Positions 1-5,452 are shown, numbered from the stretch's first letter. The stretch is DNA of 5,567 nucleotides from Acidobacteriota bacterium (GCA_021851625.1 JAJZCX010000116.1:1-5567), one strand, 5' to 3'. Numbers and translations are program-made. Notes: generated by a model not told the origin, from the letters alone.

Positions 1-1363
1 GGACGATCTGTGCACCAATCTTCTCGTCGCCTTCGAGGGTCTTGATGAGTTCCTCCACGTCCTTGGCGCTGCGCACCAGGGCCACGCCGCCGCCTGGGAC
101 AATGCCTTCCTCAACCGCTGCGCGGGTAGCGTGCATGGCATCTTCCACGCGCGCCTTCTTTTCCTTCATCTCGGTTTCGGTTGCCGCACCCACCTTGATG
201 ACAGCCACGCCGCCGACGAGCTTGGCCAAACGCTCTTGCAGCTTCTCGCGGTCGTAATCGCTGGTGGTCTTTTCAATCTGATTGCGGATTTCCTTGACGC
301 GGCCTTGGATGTCCTCGGCCTTGCCCAGACCATCGATGATGGTGGTGTTGTCCTTGTCGATGGTGATGCGCTTGGCGCGGCCCAAATCTTCGACCTTGAC
401 GTTTTCCAGCTTGATGCCTAGGTCTTCCGTAATGGCGCGTCCACCGGTCAGCTTGGCGATGTCTTCCAACATGGCCTTGCGACGATCGCCAAAGCCGGGA
501 GCCTTGACGGCGGCCACGTTCAGCGTGCCGCGCAGCTTGTTGACGACCAAGGTCGCCAGTGCCTCACCATCCACGTCCTCTGCAATGATGACGAGCGGCT
601 TGGCGTTGCGGGCTACCTGCTCCAGCAAAGGCAACAGGTCTTTCATGGAGCTGATCTTCTTTTCGTGGATCAGAATGTAGGCATCTTCCAACGAAACTTC
701 CATGCGGTCGGGATCGGTGACGAAGTACGGGCTGAGATAGCCGCGGTCAAACTGCATTCCGTCCACGGTCTCCAGGTGCGTCTGCATCGTCTTGGATTCC
801 TCGACGGTGATGACGCCATCCTTGCCAACCTTCTCCATGGCCTGCGCGATGATCTGGCCGATTTCCCGGTCGCCATTGGCGGAGATGGTGCCCACCTGAG
901 CGATCATGTCGCCGGAGACGGGCTTGGAGAACTTGCCGAGCGCGCCGGTGTGCTCAAAGTTGCCTTCCTTGTCGCGCTTGCCGACGATCTTTTCGACGGC
1001 CTTGTCGATGCCACGCTTCAGCGCCATGGGGTTCGCGCCAGCAGCAACGGTCTTGACGCCCTCGCGGTAAATGGCCTGAGCCAGAACCGTCGCGGTGGTC
1101 GTGCCGTCACCGGCAACGTCGGAGGTCTTCGAGGCCACTTCGCGCACCATCTGTGCGCCCATGTTTTCGAGCGAATCCTTCAGCTCAATTTCCTTGGCCA
1201 CGGTCACGCCATCCTTGGTGATGGTTGGTGAGCCGAACTTCTTTTCGATGACCACATTGCGGCCCTTGGGGCCGAGCGTCACCTTGACGGCGTCTGCCAG
1301 CGTGTTGACGCCGCGCAGAATCGCCTGACGGGAATCTTCTCCGTGCAGAATTTGCTTTGCCAT
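1..1363 (-). CDS. groEL: Chaperonin GroEL (60 kDa, Cpn60), C-terminus cut off by window edge
   Basis: GroEL forms the double-ring ATP-driven folding chamber of the cytoplasm, capped by GroES. 454 complete codons are present, starting MAKQILHGEDSRQAILRGVN; roughly the last 90-100 residues lie off the left edge. Visible family marks are the nucleotide-binding stretch GDGTTTA (Asp86), the apical substrate-binding motifs GYLSPYF and GEALATLVVNK, APGFGDRRK, and ARVEDAMHATRAAVEEG, where Asp408 is the ATP-hydrolysis Asp (Asp398 in E. coli). The start is fixed by an AGGAG ribosome-binding site 9 nt upstream (1373-1377). It lies 109 bp behind groES on the same strand and is likely co-transcribed from the CIRCE-controlled promoter near 1940. 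Oddity: residues about 128-145 (KRDKEGNFEHTGALGK) are an insertion. The E. coli pair Asp87/Asp398 falls at 86/408 here, so about 11 residues are extra between the two sites. Identification is certain. Confidence 0.98.
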   Translation of the reverse strand, partial: MAKQILHGEDSRQAILRGVNTLADAVKVTLGPKGRNVVIEKKFGSPTITKDGVTVAKEIELKDSLENMGAQMVREVASKTSDVAGDGTTTATVLAQAIYREGVKTVAAGANPMALKRGIDKAVEKIVGKRDKEGNFEHTGALGKFSKPVSGDMIAQVGTISANGDREIGQIIAQAMEKVGKDGVITVEESKTMQTHLETVDGMQFDRGYLSPYFVTDPDRMEVSLEDAYILIHEKKISSMKDLLPLLEQVARNAKPLVIIAEDVDGEALATLVVNKLRGTLNVAAVKAPGFGDRRKAMLEDIAKLTGGRAITEDLGIKLENVKVEDLGRAKRITIDKDNTTIIDGLGKAEDIQGRVKEIRNQIEKTTSDYDREKLQERLAKLVGGVAVIKVGAATETEMKEKKARVEDAMHATRAAVEEGIVPGGGVALVRSAKDVEELIKTLEGDEKIGAQIV

Positions 1364-1435
1364 ATTCGTAATCTCCTAATCGTGCAATCCACTGGTTGTG
1401 CGCCGCTTGTGAGCAGCAAAAAACTACGGGCAGTC

Positions 1436-1453
1436 TTGCAGTGTTTTGCAGTG
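1436..1453. repeat. 8-bp direct repeat in the groES-groEL spacer
   Basis: TTGCAGTG occurs twice, at 1436-1443 and 1446-1453, separated by TT, shortly after the groES stop codon on the transcribed strand. It has no recognised function and may be a simple local duplication. The rest of the 109-bp spacer holds only the groEL ribosome-binding site. I see no terminator-like hairpin with a U-run that would separate the two genes. Confidence 0.4.
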
Positions 1454-1472
1454 CAATTCTGCCGAATTTTCT

Positions 1473-1793
1473 TTACTTCTTGGCCAGAATTCCCAGAACT
1501 TCCTCTTCACGCATGATGAGGAACTCTTCGCCGTCAATCTTGATCTCGTTGCCGGAGTACTTGCCGAAGAGAATGCGATCGCCCGCCTTCACGTCGAGCG
1601 GGAAGACCTTGCCTTCATCGTTGGACTTGCCCTTGCCGACGGCGATTACTTCGCCCTCCTGCGGCTTTTCTTTGGCGGAGTCGGGAATGATGATGCCGCC
1701 CCGAACGGTCTCGCCCTCTTCCACGCGGCGAACCAGAATGCGGTCATGCAGCGGGGTCAACGCGGTGGTTGCACTGGTTTTTACACTTGCCAT
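1473..1793 (-). CDS. groES: Co-chaperonin GroES (10 kDa, Cpn10)
   Basis: GroES is the heptameric lid that binds GroEL rings and closes the folding cage in the cytoplasm. The 106-residue product is slightly longer than the usual ~95-100 because of an N-terminal extension (MASVKTSATTA) before the conserved LTPLHDRILVRR. Other family marks are the mobile-loop segment ETVRGGIIIPDSAKEKPQEGEV, then VKAGDRILFGKYSG and the closing EEFLIMREEEVLGIL. The start is supported by AAGGAG at 1805-1810, 11 nt upstream. It is the first gene of the operon. The leader from the predicted transcription start (~1930) is about 135 nt long, with the CIRCE operator at its beginning. I see nothing broken. Confidence 0.98.
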   Translation of the reverse strand: MASVKTSATTALTPLHDRILVRRVEEGETVRGGIIIPDSAKEKPQEGEVIAVGKGKSNDEGKVFPLDVKAGDRILFGKYSGNEIKIDGEEFLIMREEEVLGILAKK

Positions 1794-1911
1794 AATGTTT
1801 GTTTCTCCTTAGTTCACACAAGTAAGCGACCCGTAGGACGAGCCGGATTGGACAACAAAACTTTTCAATTTGGACTGGCTTTGCGCACCGAGACAGGCCC
1901 GGCGAGCGCGA

Positions 1912-1938
1912 TTAGCACTCTAGCCATCCGAGTGCTAA
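1912..1938. promoter_or_regulatory. CIRCE operator (HrcA binding site)
   Basis: A perfect inverted repeat TTAGCACTC-N9-GAGTGCTAA, identical to the CIRCE consensus. In many bacteria the HrcA repressor binds it and shuts off groE and dnaK operons; HrcA needs GroEL to stay active, giving feedback on chaperone level. Here it covers the predicted transcription start of groES-groEL and overlaps the last two bases of the -10 box, the usual position for repression. hrcA itself is not in the window. Confidence 0.97.
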
Positions 1939-1966
1939 GGTACAGGGATGGGTACGAGCTTGTCAA
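1937..1966 (-). promoter_or_regulatory. groES-groEL promoter (housekeeping sigma type)
   Basis: On the minus strand there is an exact TTGACA -35 box (1966-1961), an 18-bp spacer and TACCTT (1942-1937) as a weak -10. The predicted start is near 1930, inside the CIRCE element. The -35 is unambiguous. The -10 matches TATAAT at only three positions and is placed mainly by spacing. The promoter near 5440 has the same design (TTGACA-N18-TACCAT). Confidence 0.75.
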
Positions 1967-1972
1967 GGGGGC

Positions 1973-2009
1973 AAAGATAATATGAGCGCGACGCACTCAT
2001 ATTATCTTT
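1973..2009. repeat. AT-rich palindrome upstream of the groE promoter
   Basis: Arms AAAGATAATATGAG (1973-1986) and CTCATATTATCTTT (1996-2009) are perfectly complementary over 14 bp. After one C/A mismatch the stem continues with GC/GC around a GAC loop, so 37 bp form one almost continuous hairpin or dyad. It ends 6 bp from the groES -35 box. It could be a binding site for a second regulator, a bidirectional terminator that insulates the operon (T-rich on exit in both directions), or a small mobile palindrome. No recognised family matches. Confidence 0.8.
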
Positions 2010-2072
2010 ATTGATTGTATCGCTTTGATTTCACTCCCTGCGCCACGCCTTCCAATTCCAGCCGTAGTTATT

Positions 2073-2099
2073 GAAACTGCTCAAAAAAAGAGTAGTTTC
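2073..2099 (+). repeat. Small hairpin abutting REP-like copy 1
   Basis: GAAACTGCTC (2073-2082) and GAGTAGTTTC (2090-2099) enclose a loop of seven A. The ten-base stem has one G-U pair when read as plus-strand RNA or single-stranded DNA. It lies 2 bp before the first REP-like hairpin, so the two stand in tandem. The second REP-like copy has no such partner. It may be part of the original REP cluster or a chance result of the AAAGAG-rich coding segment. Confidence 0.6.
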
Positions 2100-2101
2100 T
2101 T

Positions 2102-2144
2102 CCCCACTCAAGCCAAAAGAAGGCTTGAATGGGGCACCCGGCGA
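2102..2144. repeat. REP-like element, copy 1
   Basis: A 43-bp element with a 13-base stem (2102-2114 with 2122-2134), a seven-base A-rich loop and the tail CACCCGGCGA. Stem arms are CCCCACTCAAGCC and GGCTTGAATGGGG. The single C/A mismatch becomes a G-U pair on the minus strand. 41 of 43 positions match the copy at 2365-2407, with both differences in the loop. A hairpin with an invariant tail next to a RAYT gene fits a REP element that is, or was, the substrate of that transposase. It lies inside the open frame of the transposase remnant. Confidence 0.8.
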
Positions 2145-2364
2145 GGCCGATCACTTCTGGATGAAACGCTACTATGATTTCAACGTCCGAAATCAGCGTC
2201 AGTTCGCGGAAAAGCTGCGGTATATTCATCGCAATCCGGTGCAACGTGGACTGTGCGAGCGCCCGGAGGACTGGGAGTGGAGCAGTTTTCTCCACTACGC
2301 CACTGGTATTGACGGATGCGTGGAAATTGAATCAGAATGGGTTGCCAGAAAGCGAAAGATTCTC

Positions 2365-2407
2365 CCCCACTCAAGCCAAAAACAGGCTTGAATGGGGCAC
2401 CCGGCGA
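2365..2407. repeat. REP-like element, copy 2
   Basis: Direct-orientation second copy of the 43-bp hairpin element: stem 2365-2377 with 2385-2397, loop AAAAACA, then the same CACCCGGCGA tail. The stop codon of the transposase remnant (TGA, 2389-2391) is inside its right arm. It also lies 37 bp beyond the end of the DUF4260 gene on the opposite strand, so it could act as a 3' hairpin on that transcript, where the stem is fully paired when G-U is allowed. Confidence 0.8.
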
Positions 2408-2444
2408 AATTGAGCCGCGCAGGGACAGAATGGCGATAGCGCCA

Positions 2445-2846
2445 TCAACCTTCCCGTTCCAACACTTGCAAGTGCGTCTTGCGAAAGCTGTCGGGGAATT
2501 TCAGCCCGAATCCCAAGGCACGATCGACGGCAATGTGGCTGATCCAGATCGCTGCAATCTGTTCCGCACGCAGCGCATGGACGTGCCAAGATGCCAGGAA
2601 AAGCAGCACGGGAACACTATAGGTATGCAAGGCGTTATATAGGGAAGGTGCGAACGCGGCGGGGAGACGCAGCGATTGGGGGAGCACGTATCCTAGCAGG
2701 CCCAGATCGGGCACCAGAAACAGCGCTAAAAATAACGGCCAAGAGCCATGCAGCGAAAATGCGTACACGGTGATGGCCGCAATGGAAAGGAAGAGTGCTT
2801 CCCAGCGGAGCAACAGGGCGGGTCGATGCAGCATGGATTTCAGCAT
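2445..2846 (-). CDS. DUF4260 family small integral membrane protein
   Basis: A 133-residue protein with the pattern of the DUF4260 family, whose function is unknown. It has about four hydrophobic segments (residues ~15-32, 36-56, 69-90, 96-112). Conserved-looking motifs are LLLRWEAL near the start, PDLGLLGY (46-53), YNALHTY (70-76) and the C-terminal HIAVDRALGFGLKFP followed by THL (104-126). These order and length features fit a complete member. Two starts are possible, ATG 2846 and ATG 2834 (Met5); neither has a good ribosome-binding site, and the longer is given. It diverges from the secreted-protein gene at 2894, leaving only 47 bp for both promoters. The REP-like copy 2 sits just past its stop. 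I have no evidence for a role beyond membrane location. Confidence 0.88.
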   Translation of the reverse strand: MLKSMLHRPALLLRWEALFLSIAAITVYAFSLHGSWPLFLALFLVPDLGLLGYVLPQSLRLPAAFAPSLYNALHTYSVPVLLFLASWHVHALRAEQIAAIWISHIAVDRALGFGLKFPDSFRKTHLQVLEREG

Positions 2847-2881
2847 ACCGGAAGCTGCAAGAATCTGAAGGCGGGGAGCGT

Positions 2882-2887
2882 TACAAT
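2882..2887 (+). promoter_or_regulatory. Possible -10 box placing the transcript start at ATG 2894
   Basis: TACAAT (five of six matches to TATAAT) ends 6 bp before the ATG, so transcription would begin at or next to the start codon and the mRNA would be leaderless. No convincing -35 is seen at 16-19 bp (sequence around AAGAAT). The rival reading is a leadered mRNA using GGGGAG at 2873-2878, but that lies 15 nt from the ATG, further than usual. Confidence 0.4.
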
Positions 2888-2893
2888 TTGACC

Positions 2894-3412
2894 ATGAGCA
2901 GAAAACGTTTGTGGTTCGGATTTGCGTTGCTGGGTTGCGGGGTACTTTTTCAGCCGATGGGATCTGCGCAGATGGAGCGCGGGCGCAAGTATAAAGCTCC
3001 GCCGCCGACGGCGACGATTGATGTAACCGTGGTGCGCGCCAGCGATGGCAAGCCGGTGCACAATGCCGCCGTGGTCTTTCATCCCATGGTCAACGACAAG
3101 AACGAAGGCAACATGGAGTTGAAGACGAACAGGGACGGCAAGACCTCCATTGACGTGATTCCGATGCACTCCCAGGTGCTGATCCAAGTGATCGCCAGCG
3201 GCTATCAAACCTATGGACAGGAATACACGCTTGAAGGGGATAAGAAGACACTCCTCATCAAGTTACTGCCGCCGAAGAAGCAACAATTCTCCCTGTATAA
3301 CAACAGCCGTGCAGGCGACGACATTCACACAAATGTTCCACAATCGCAGATGGGATCGGCTGCACCCACCAACACGCCGCTACTGGCCGCGCCCGACAAG
3401 AAAGACAAGTAA
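2894..3412 (+). CDS. Secreted protein with carboxypeptidase-regulatory-like (Ig-fold) domain
   Basis: A 172-residue protein, probably exported. The N-terminus MSRKR followed by a hydrophobic stretch (LWFGFALLGCGVLF) and GSAQ is a Sec signal peptide, with likely cleavage after Ala25. LLGC resembles a lipobox, but the hydrophobic GVLF after the Cys makes lipidation less likely. Residues ~38-125 (TIDVTVVRASDGKPVHNAAVVFHP, TNRDGKTSIDVIP, VIASGYQTYGQEYTLEGDKKTLLIKLLPP) have the strand and turn pattern of CarboxypepD_reg/PEGA-like beta-sandwich domains, common in secreted acidobacterial proteins. The last ~45 residues are low-complexity and polar, ending DKKDK. The frame is open 33 codons further upstream, but only this ATG gives a signal peptide. 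It is followed after 6 bp by the dehydrogenase gene, so the two are probably co-transcribed. Exact function is unknown. Confidence 0.85.
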   Translation: MSRKRLWFGFALLGCGVLFQPMGSAQMERGRKYKAPPPTATIDVTVVRASDGKPVHNAAVVFHPMVNDKNEGNMELKTNRDGKTSIDVIPMHSQVLIQVIASGYQTYGQEYTLEGDKKTLLIKLLPPKKQQFSLYNNSRAGDDIHTNVPQSQMGSAAPTNTPLLAAPDKKDK

Positions 3413-3418
3413 GCGAAT

Positions 3419-4147
3419 ATGAGCCAGCCCTTGCAGGGCAAAGTCGTTTTGGTGACAGGAGCGGCCCGGCGCATTGGGCGCGTGCTGGCGGAAGCCTGCG
3501 CGCTGGCGGGGGCGAATGTCGCCATTACCTACCGTGAGTCGGACAGAGAAGCGCATGAGGCGCTGCTGGCGCTGGCTGAATATGGCCATGAGGCGATGGC
3601 CTTGCGCTGTGATGTGCGCGATCCGCTCTCTGTGCAGCAGGGTGTGGCCGCAGTGGTCGAGGAGTTTGGGCACCTGGACGCGCTGATCAACAACGCTGGA
3701 CGCTATGAGACAGCGGCGCTGGAGTCGATCCGCGTGGAACAGTGGGACGCGATGTTTGAGACCAACACACGCGGACCATTTTTGATGGCGCAGGCGGCGC
3801 ATCCGCATCTGAAGTCCACGCACGGGCGCATCGTGAACATTGGCAGCCTGGGCGGAATGCATCCTTGGCCCACGCATGGGCACTACTGCACGTCGAAGGC
3901 CGCGCTGCACATGTTGACGCAGGTGATGTCGAAGGCCTTCGCGCCAGAGATCAGCGTGAACTGCGTGGCCCCGGGCATGATCGCCAATGGCGATGCGGGC
4001 GCGGAGTCGGAGCACTTCGCCAGCAAAACTCCAATGCAGCGCAACGGCACCGCAGACGATGTGGCCGCCGCAGTGCTATTTTTTCTGACTGGGCCGCACT
4101 TTATTACCGGCCAGGTGCTGGGCGTGGACGGCGGCTTGGGGCTGTAA
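3419..4147 (+). CDS. Short-chain dehydrogenase/reductase, pteridine-reductase-like (SDR family)
   Basis: A complete classical SDR of 242 residues, a cytoplasmic NAD(P)H-dependent oxidoreductase with a Rossmann fold. Cofactor motif TGAARRIG is at 13-20, CDVRD at 64-68, NNAG at 91-94, active-site Asn116, Ser143 and Tyr156-x3-Lys160 (YCTSK), the turn NCVAPGMI at 181-188, and GQVLGVDGGLGL at the C-terminus. Arg in TGAARRIG instead of the usual Gly, plus TYRES after the second strand (Arg39), is the pattern of NADPH-using pteridine reductases (PTR1, FolM). Substrate cannot be fixed from sequence, so no gene symbol is given. No strong ribosome-binding site is seen; the start lies 6 bp past the upstream stop, suggesting translational coupling. 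The gene is GC-rich (41/60 GC at 3481-3540). Confidence 0.94.
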   Translation: MSQPLQGKVVLVTGAARRIGRVLAEACALAGANVAITYRESDREAHEALLALAEYGHEAMALRCDVRDPLSVQQGVAAVVEEFGHLDALINNAGRYETAALESIRVEQWDAMFETNTRGPFLMAQAAHPHLKSTHGRIVNIGSLGGMHPWPTHGHYCTSKAALHMLTQVMSKAFAPEISVNCVAPGMIANGDAGAESEHFASKTPMQRNGTADDVAAAVLFFLTGPHFITGQVLGVDGGLGL

Positions 4148-4159
4148 GAGCAGCGCGTA

Positions 4160-4185
4160 CATCCAACTTGCTTAGTTCTTGGATG
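4160..4185. terminator. Possible weak bidirectional hairpin between convergent genes
   Basis: CATCCAA (4160-4166) and TTGGATG (4179-4185) form a 7-bp stem around a 12-base loop, just past the dehydrogenase stop and overlapping the last codons of the opposite gene. The position fits a shared terminator for the convergent pair. The loop is long and no T-run follows on either strand, so a classic intrinsic terminator is doubtful. Confidence 0.3.
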
Positions 4186-5416
4186 CAGGCACATTCTCTA
4201 CTGAAGAGTTTTCCCCATACGCATGGTATTCCTTGGCGAGTATTCGAATCATATAAATACTTGGCTGCGGAAGAGCCTTCGATTTGGATGGTTTGGGATA
4301 CTGCGCTCCAATGTGTTGCCAAGCTGCAGGGGCCTGTCGTATATCAAATCCAGCGTCGTGCATAAGAGATAATGCAACGCGAGCTTTCTCTTTGCCACTG
4401 GGTGACAGTGGCGTGTTCCAATTGATTGTTGAGTCATACGGGATAGGAGCCAGCGCAGCAATGGGAAGCGGGGCAAAGAAGCCAACTGCCAACGCTTGTG
4501 CTTGTCCTTTGCCCGACAGTTGAACACCGTCGTAGTACGGATATTGCCATTCCAAGATTTGAGCCATGCCGTTGGCTAGTACTGCGGCAATCTGATCGTC
4601 ATTCTGTAAAAAGCCCACGACGCGCTTGGAGAGAACAATCGTTCCACTCTGCAGCGCCTCTGGCACATGCAGCAGGTCCATATCGCAAACAAAAAACTGA
4701 AAATTGATTTTTTGTGGATCTGTTGCGGCAAGATTTTTTTGAAACACTGGGATCAACTTCTCGCCAACTTTTTGAATTCTCTCCTGCAATTTCGCATCAA
4801 CCTTTGCAGACGTAATGTTGTCACCAACATGAACTTTCCGCAGCTTCTTATCGCGAGACGTCAGAGCGAATTGCGTGACCTTTGCTTCGTTTGCATGAAT
4901 GCGACCCTGTGCATCCCAACTTCCGATGTAATGTACCCACATTCCTGGAGCTATATCGCCCTTTTGAATATGCGCTCCATAGGAAATTTTGGTTGTCGAA
5001 TTCATAATGATTTGATATCCATCTGACTCCAAAATCATATCCGTAGTACTTGGATTCACCGCTTGAATTACCGCTGTACCTTGGATAGGAGTTGGCGGAG
5101 TCTGTGGCAAAATGACTTGTGCTGCATGGAAAACACCTGCGGAGTCGGCCTTGCCATAAATCTGTGCAGCGTCTCCTACCTGTAGTTTTCCTGCAAGACT
5201 CTCGTCAATCGTGTCGGACTGCTCCTCTTTGGATATGACCCGGAGCACGAACTGTGCATGTGGTTCCGCCACGACATGTAATCCATTCACGTCAAAGTTT
5301 CCAGCGGAAGTGATGGATGTAACGTAGCCGTCAATAGCTGGCTTAATGGCATCCTGAGCATGGGCACACAACACTACCCCGCAGAAGAGAAATGAGACAA
5401 GAATTTTAGATTTCAC
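4172..5416 (-). CDS. Secreted protein: two DUF5666-like repeats plus degenerate M48-like peptidase region
   Basis: 414 residues from GTG 5416. KSKILVSFLFCGVVLCAHAQ is a clean Sec signal peptide (AHA, cut before Gln21). Residues ~29-103 and ~112-184 are two similar OB-like repeats of DUF5666 type (GYVTSI...VGDAAQIYG...FHAAQVIL; QGTAVIQAV...GMWVHYIGSWDAQGRIHANEAKV). Residues ~200-375 follow the course of M48 metallopeptidases (GTIVLSKRVVGFLQNDDQIAAVLANGMAQILEWQ; later LMHDAGFDIRQAPAAW). HExxH is replaced by NGMAQ (282-286). The ExxxD that carries the third zinc ligand becomes GKEKA (341-345), so a protease activity is unlikely. An in-frame ATG (5443) and TTG (5452) upstream would lengthen the protein, but both lie in or beside the predicted promoter and would put 9-12 extra residues before the signal peptide. 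The gene is AT-richer than its neighbours (18/60 GC at 4681-4740). Role unknown; perhaps binding or scaffolding in the periplasm. Confidence 0.85.
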   Translation of the reverse strand: MKSKILVSFLFCGVVLCAHAQDAIKPAIDGYVTSITSAGNFDVNGLHVVAEPHAQFVLRVISKEEQSDTIDESLAGKLQVGDAAQIYGKADSAGVFHAAQVILPQTPPTPIQGTAVIQAVNPSTTDMILESDGYQIIMNSTTKISYGAHIQKGDIAPGMWVHYIGSWDAQGRIHANEAKVTQFALTSRDKKLRKVHVGDNITSAKVDAKLQERIQKVGEKLIPVFQKNLAATDPQKINFQFFVCDMDLLHVPEALQSGTIVLSKRVVGFLQNDDQIAAVLANGMAQILEWQYPYYDGVQLSGKGQAQALAVGFFAPLPIAALAPIPYDSTINWNTPLSPSGKEKARVALSLMHDAGFDIRQAPAAWQHIGAQYPKPSKSKALPQPSIYMIRILAKEYHAYGENSSVENVPASKN

Positions 5417-5422
5417 GGAGCC

Positions 5423-5452
5423 ATGGTATGTAACGCCGCTCATCCCTGTCAA
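5423..5452 (-). promoter_or_regulatory. Promoter giving a probable leaderless mRNA for the DUF5666/M48-like gene
   Basis: On the minus strand there is an exact TTGACA -35 (5452-5447), an 18-bp spacer and TACCAT (5428-5423, four of six matches) as -10. Six bases later comes GTG (5416-5414), the codon that opens a perfect signal peptide. Transcription is therefore predicted to start on or beside that GTG. No ribosome-binding site precedes any candidate start; AGGG before ATG 5443 is directly adjacent and too close. Confidence 0.6.

Larger units (their letters stand above)
2071..2391 (+). pseudogene. REP-associated tyrosine transposase (RAYT, Y1_Tnp family), N-terminally truncated remnant
   Basis: RAYTs are single-strand nucleases related to IS200/IS605 TnpA that act on REP hairpins. 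The recognisable part (from about 2146) reads HFWMKRYYDFNV, KLRYIHRNPVQRGL, PEDWEWSSFLHYATG, the typical RAYT C-terminal half. The Tyr of RYIHRNP is the likely catalytic Tyr by analogy with the YIxxQ helix of TnpA. The N-terminal half with the HUH metal-binding motif is absent, and I could not find it upstream in any plus-strand frame. The frame opens at TTG 2071, just after an in-frame TAG (2065-2067). It reads LKLLKKRVV, then straight through the first REP-like hairpin, and ends on a TGA inside the second. LKKRVV may be a relic of the basic segment that precedes HFW in intact RAYTs; this is uncertain. No ribosome-binding site is seen. The product is almost certainly inactive. Confidence 0.82.

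Noticed and set aside
131..1231. Long open frames on the plus strand opposite groEL (131-421, 282-680, 665-1231)
   Set aside because: They are antisense shadows of the highly conserved groEL gene. They lack recognisable domains and arise from GC-rich codon use.
1794..1930. groES leader considered as a ROSE-type RNA thermometer because it contains TCGCT upstream of the ribosome-binding site
   Set aside because: Pairing between that motif and AAGGAG is only about three bases and the spacing is too long. CIRCE/HrcA already explains heat control.
2102..2407. Two 43-bp repeats considered as a CRISPR remnant
   Set aside because: There are only two units, the spacing is about 220 bp and holds transposase code, and the repeats are hairpins with a REP-like tail. 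No Cas gene is present.
2935..2950. LLGC in the secreted protein at 2894 considered as a lipoprotein box
   Set aside because: The residues after the Cys remain hydrophobic (GVLF) and a better signal peptidase I site (GSA before Gln26) follows. Kept only as an alternative.
2840..3208. Open frame of 122 codons on the minus strand opposite the carboxypeptidase-regulatory-like gene
   Set aside because: It covers the signal peptide and domain of the plus-strand gene and translates to His/Arg-rich sequence without family features.
3380..4015. Open frame of 211 codons on the minus strand opposite the dehydrogenase
   Set aside because: It is antisense to an intact SDR with all motifs present. Its translation is rich in Arg, His and Ala, typical of a shadow frame.
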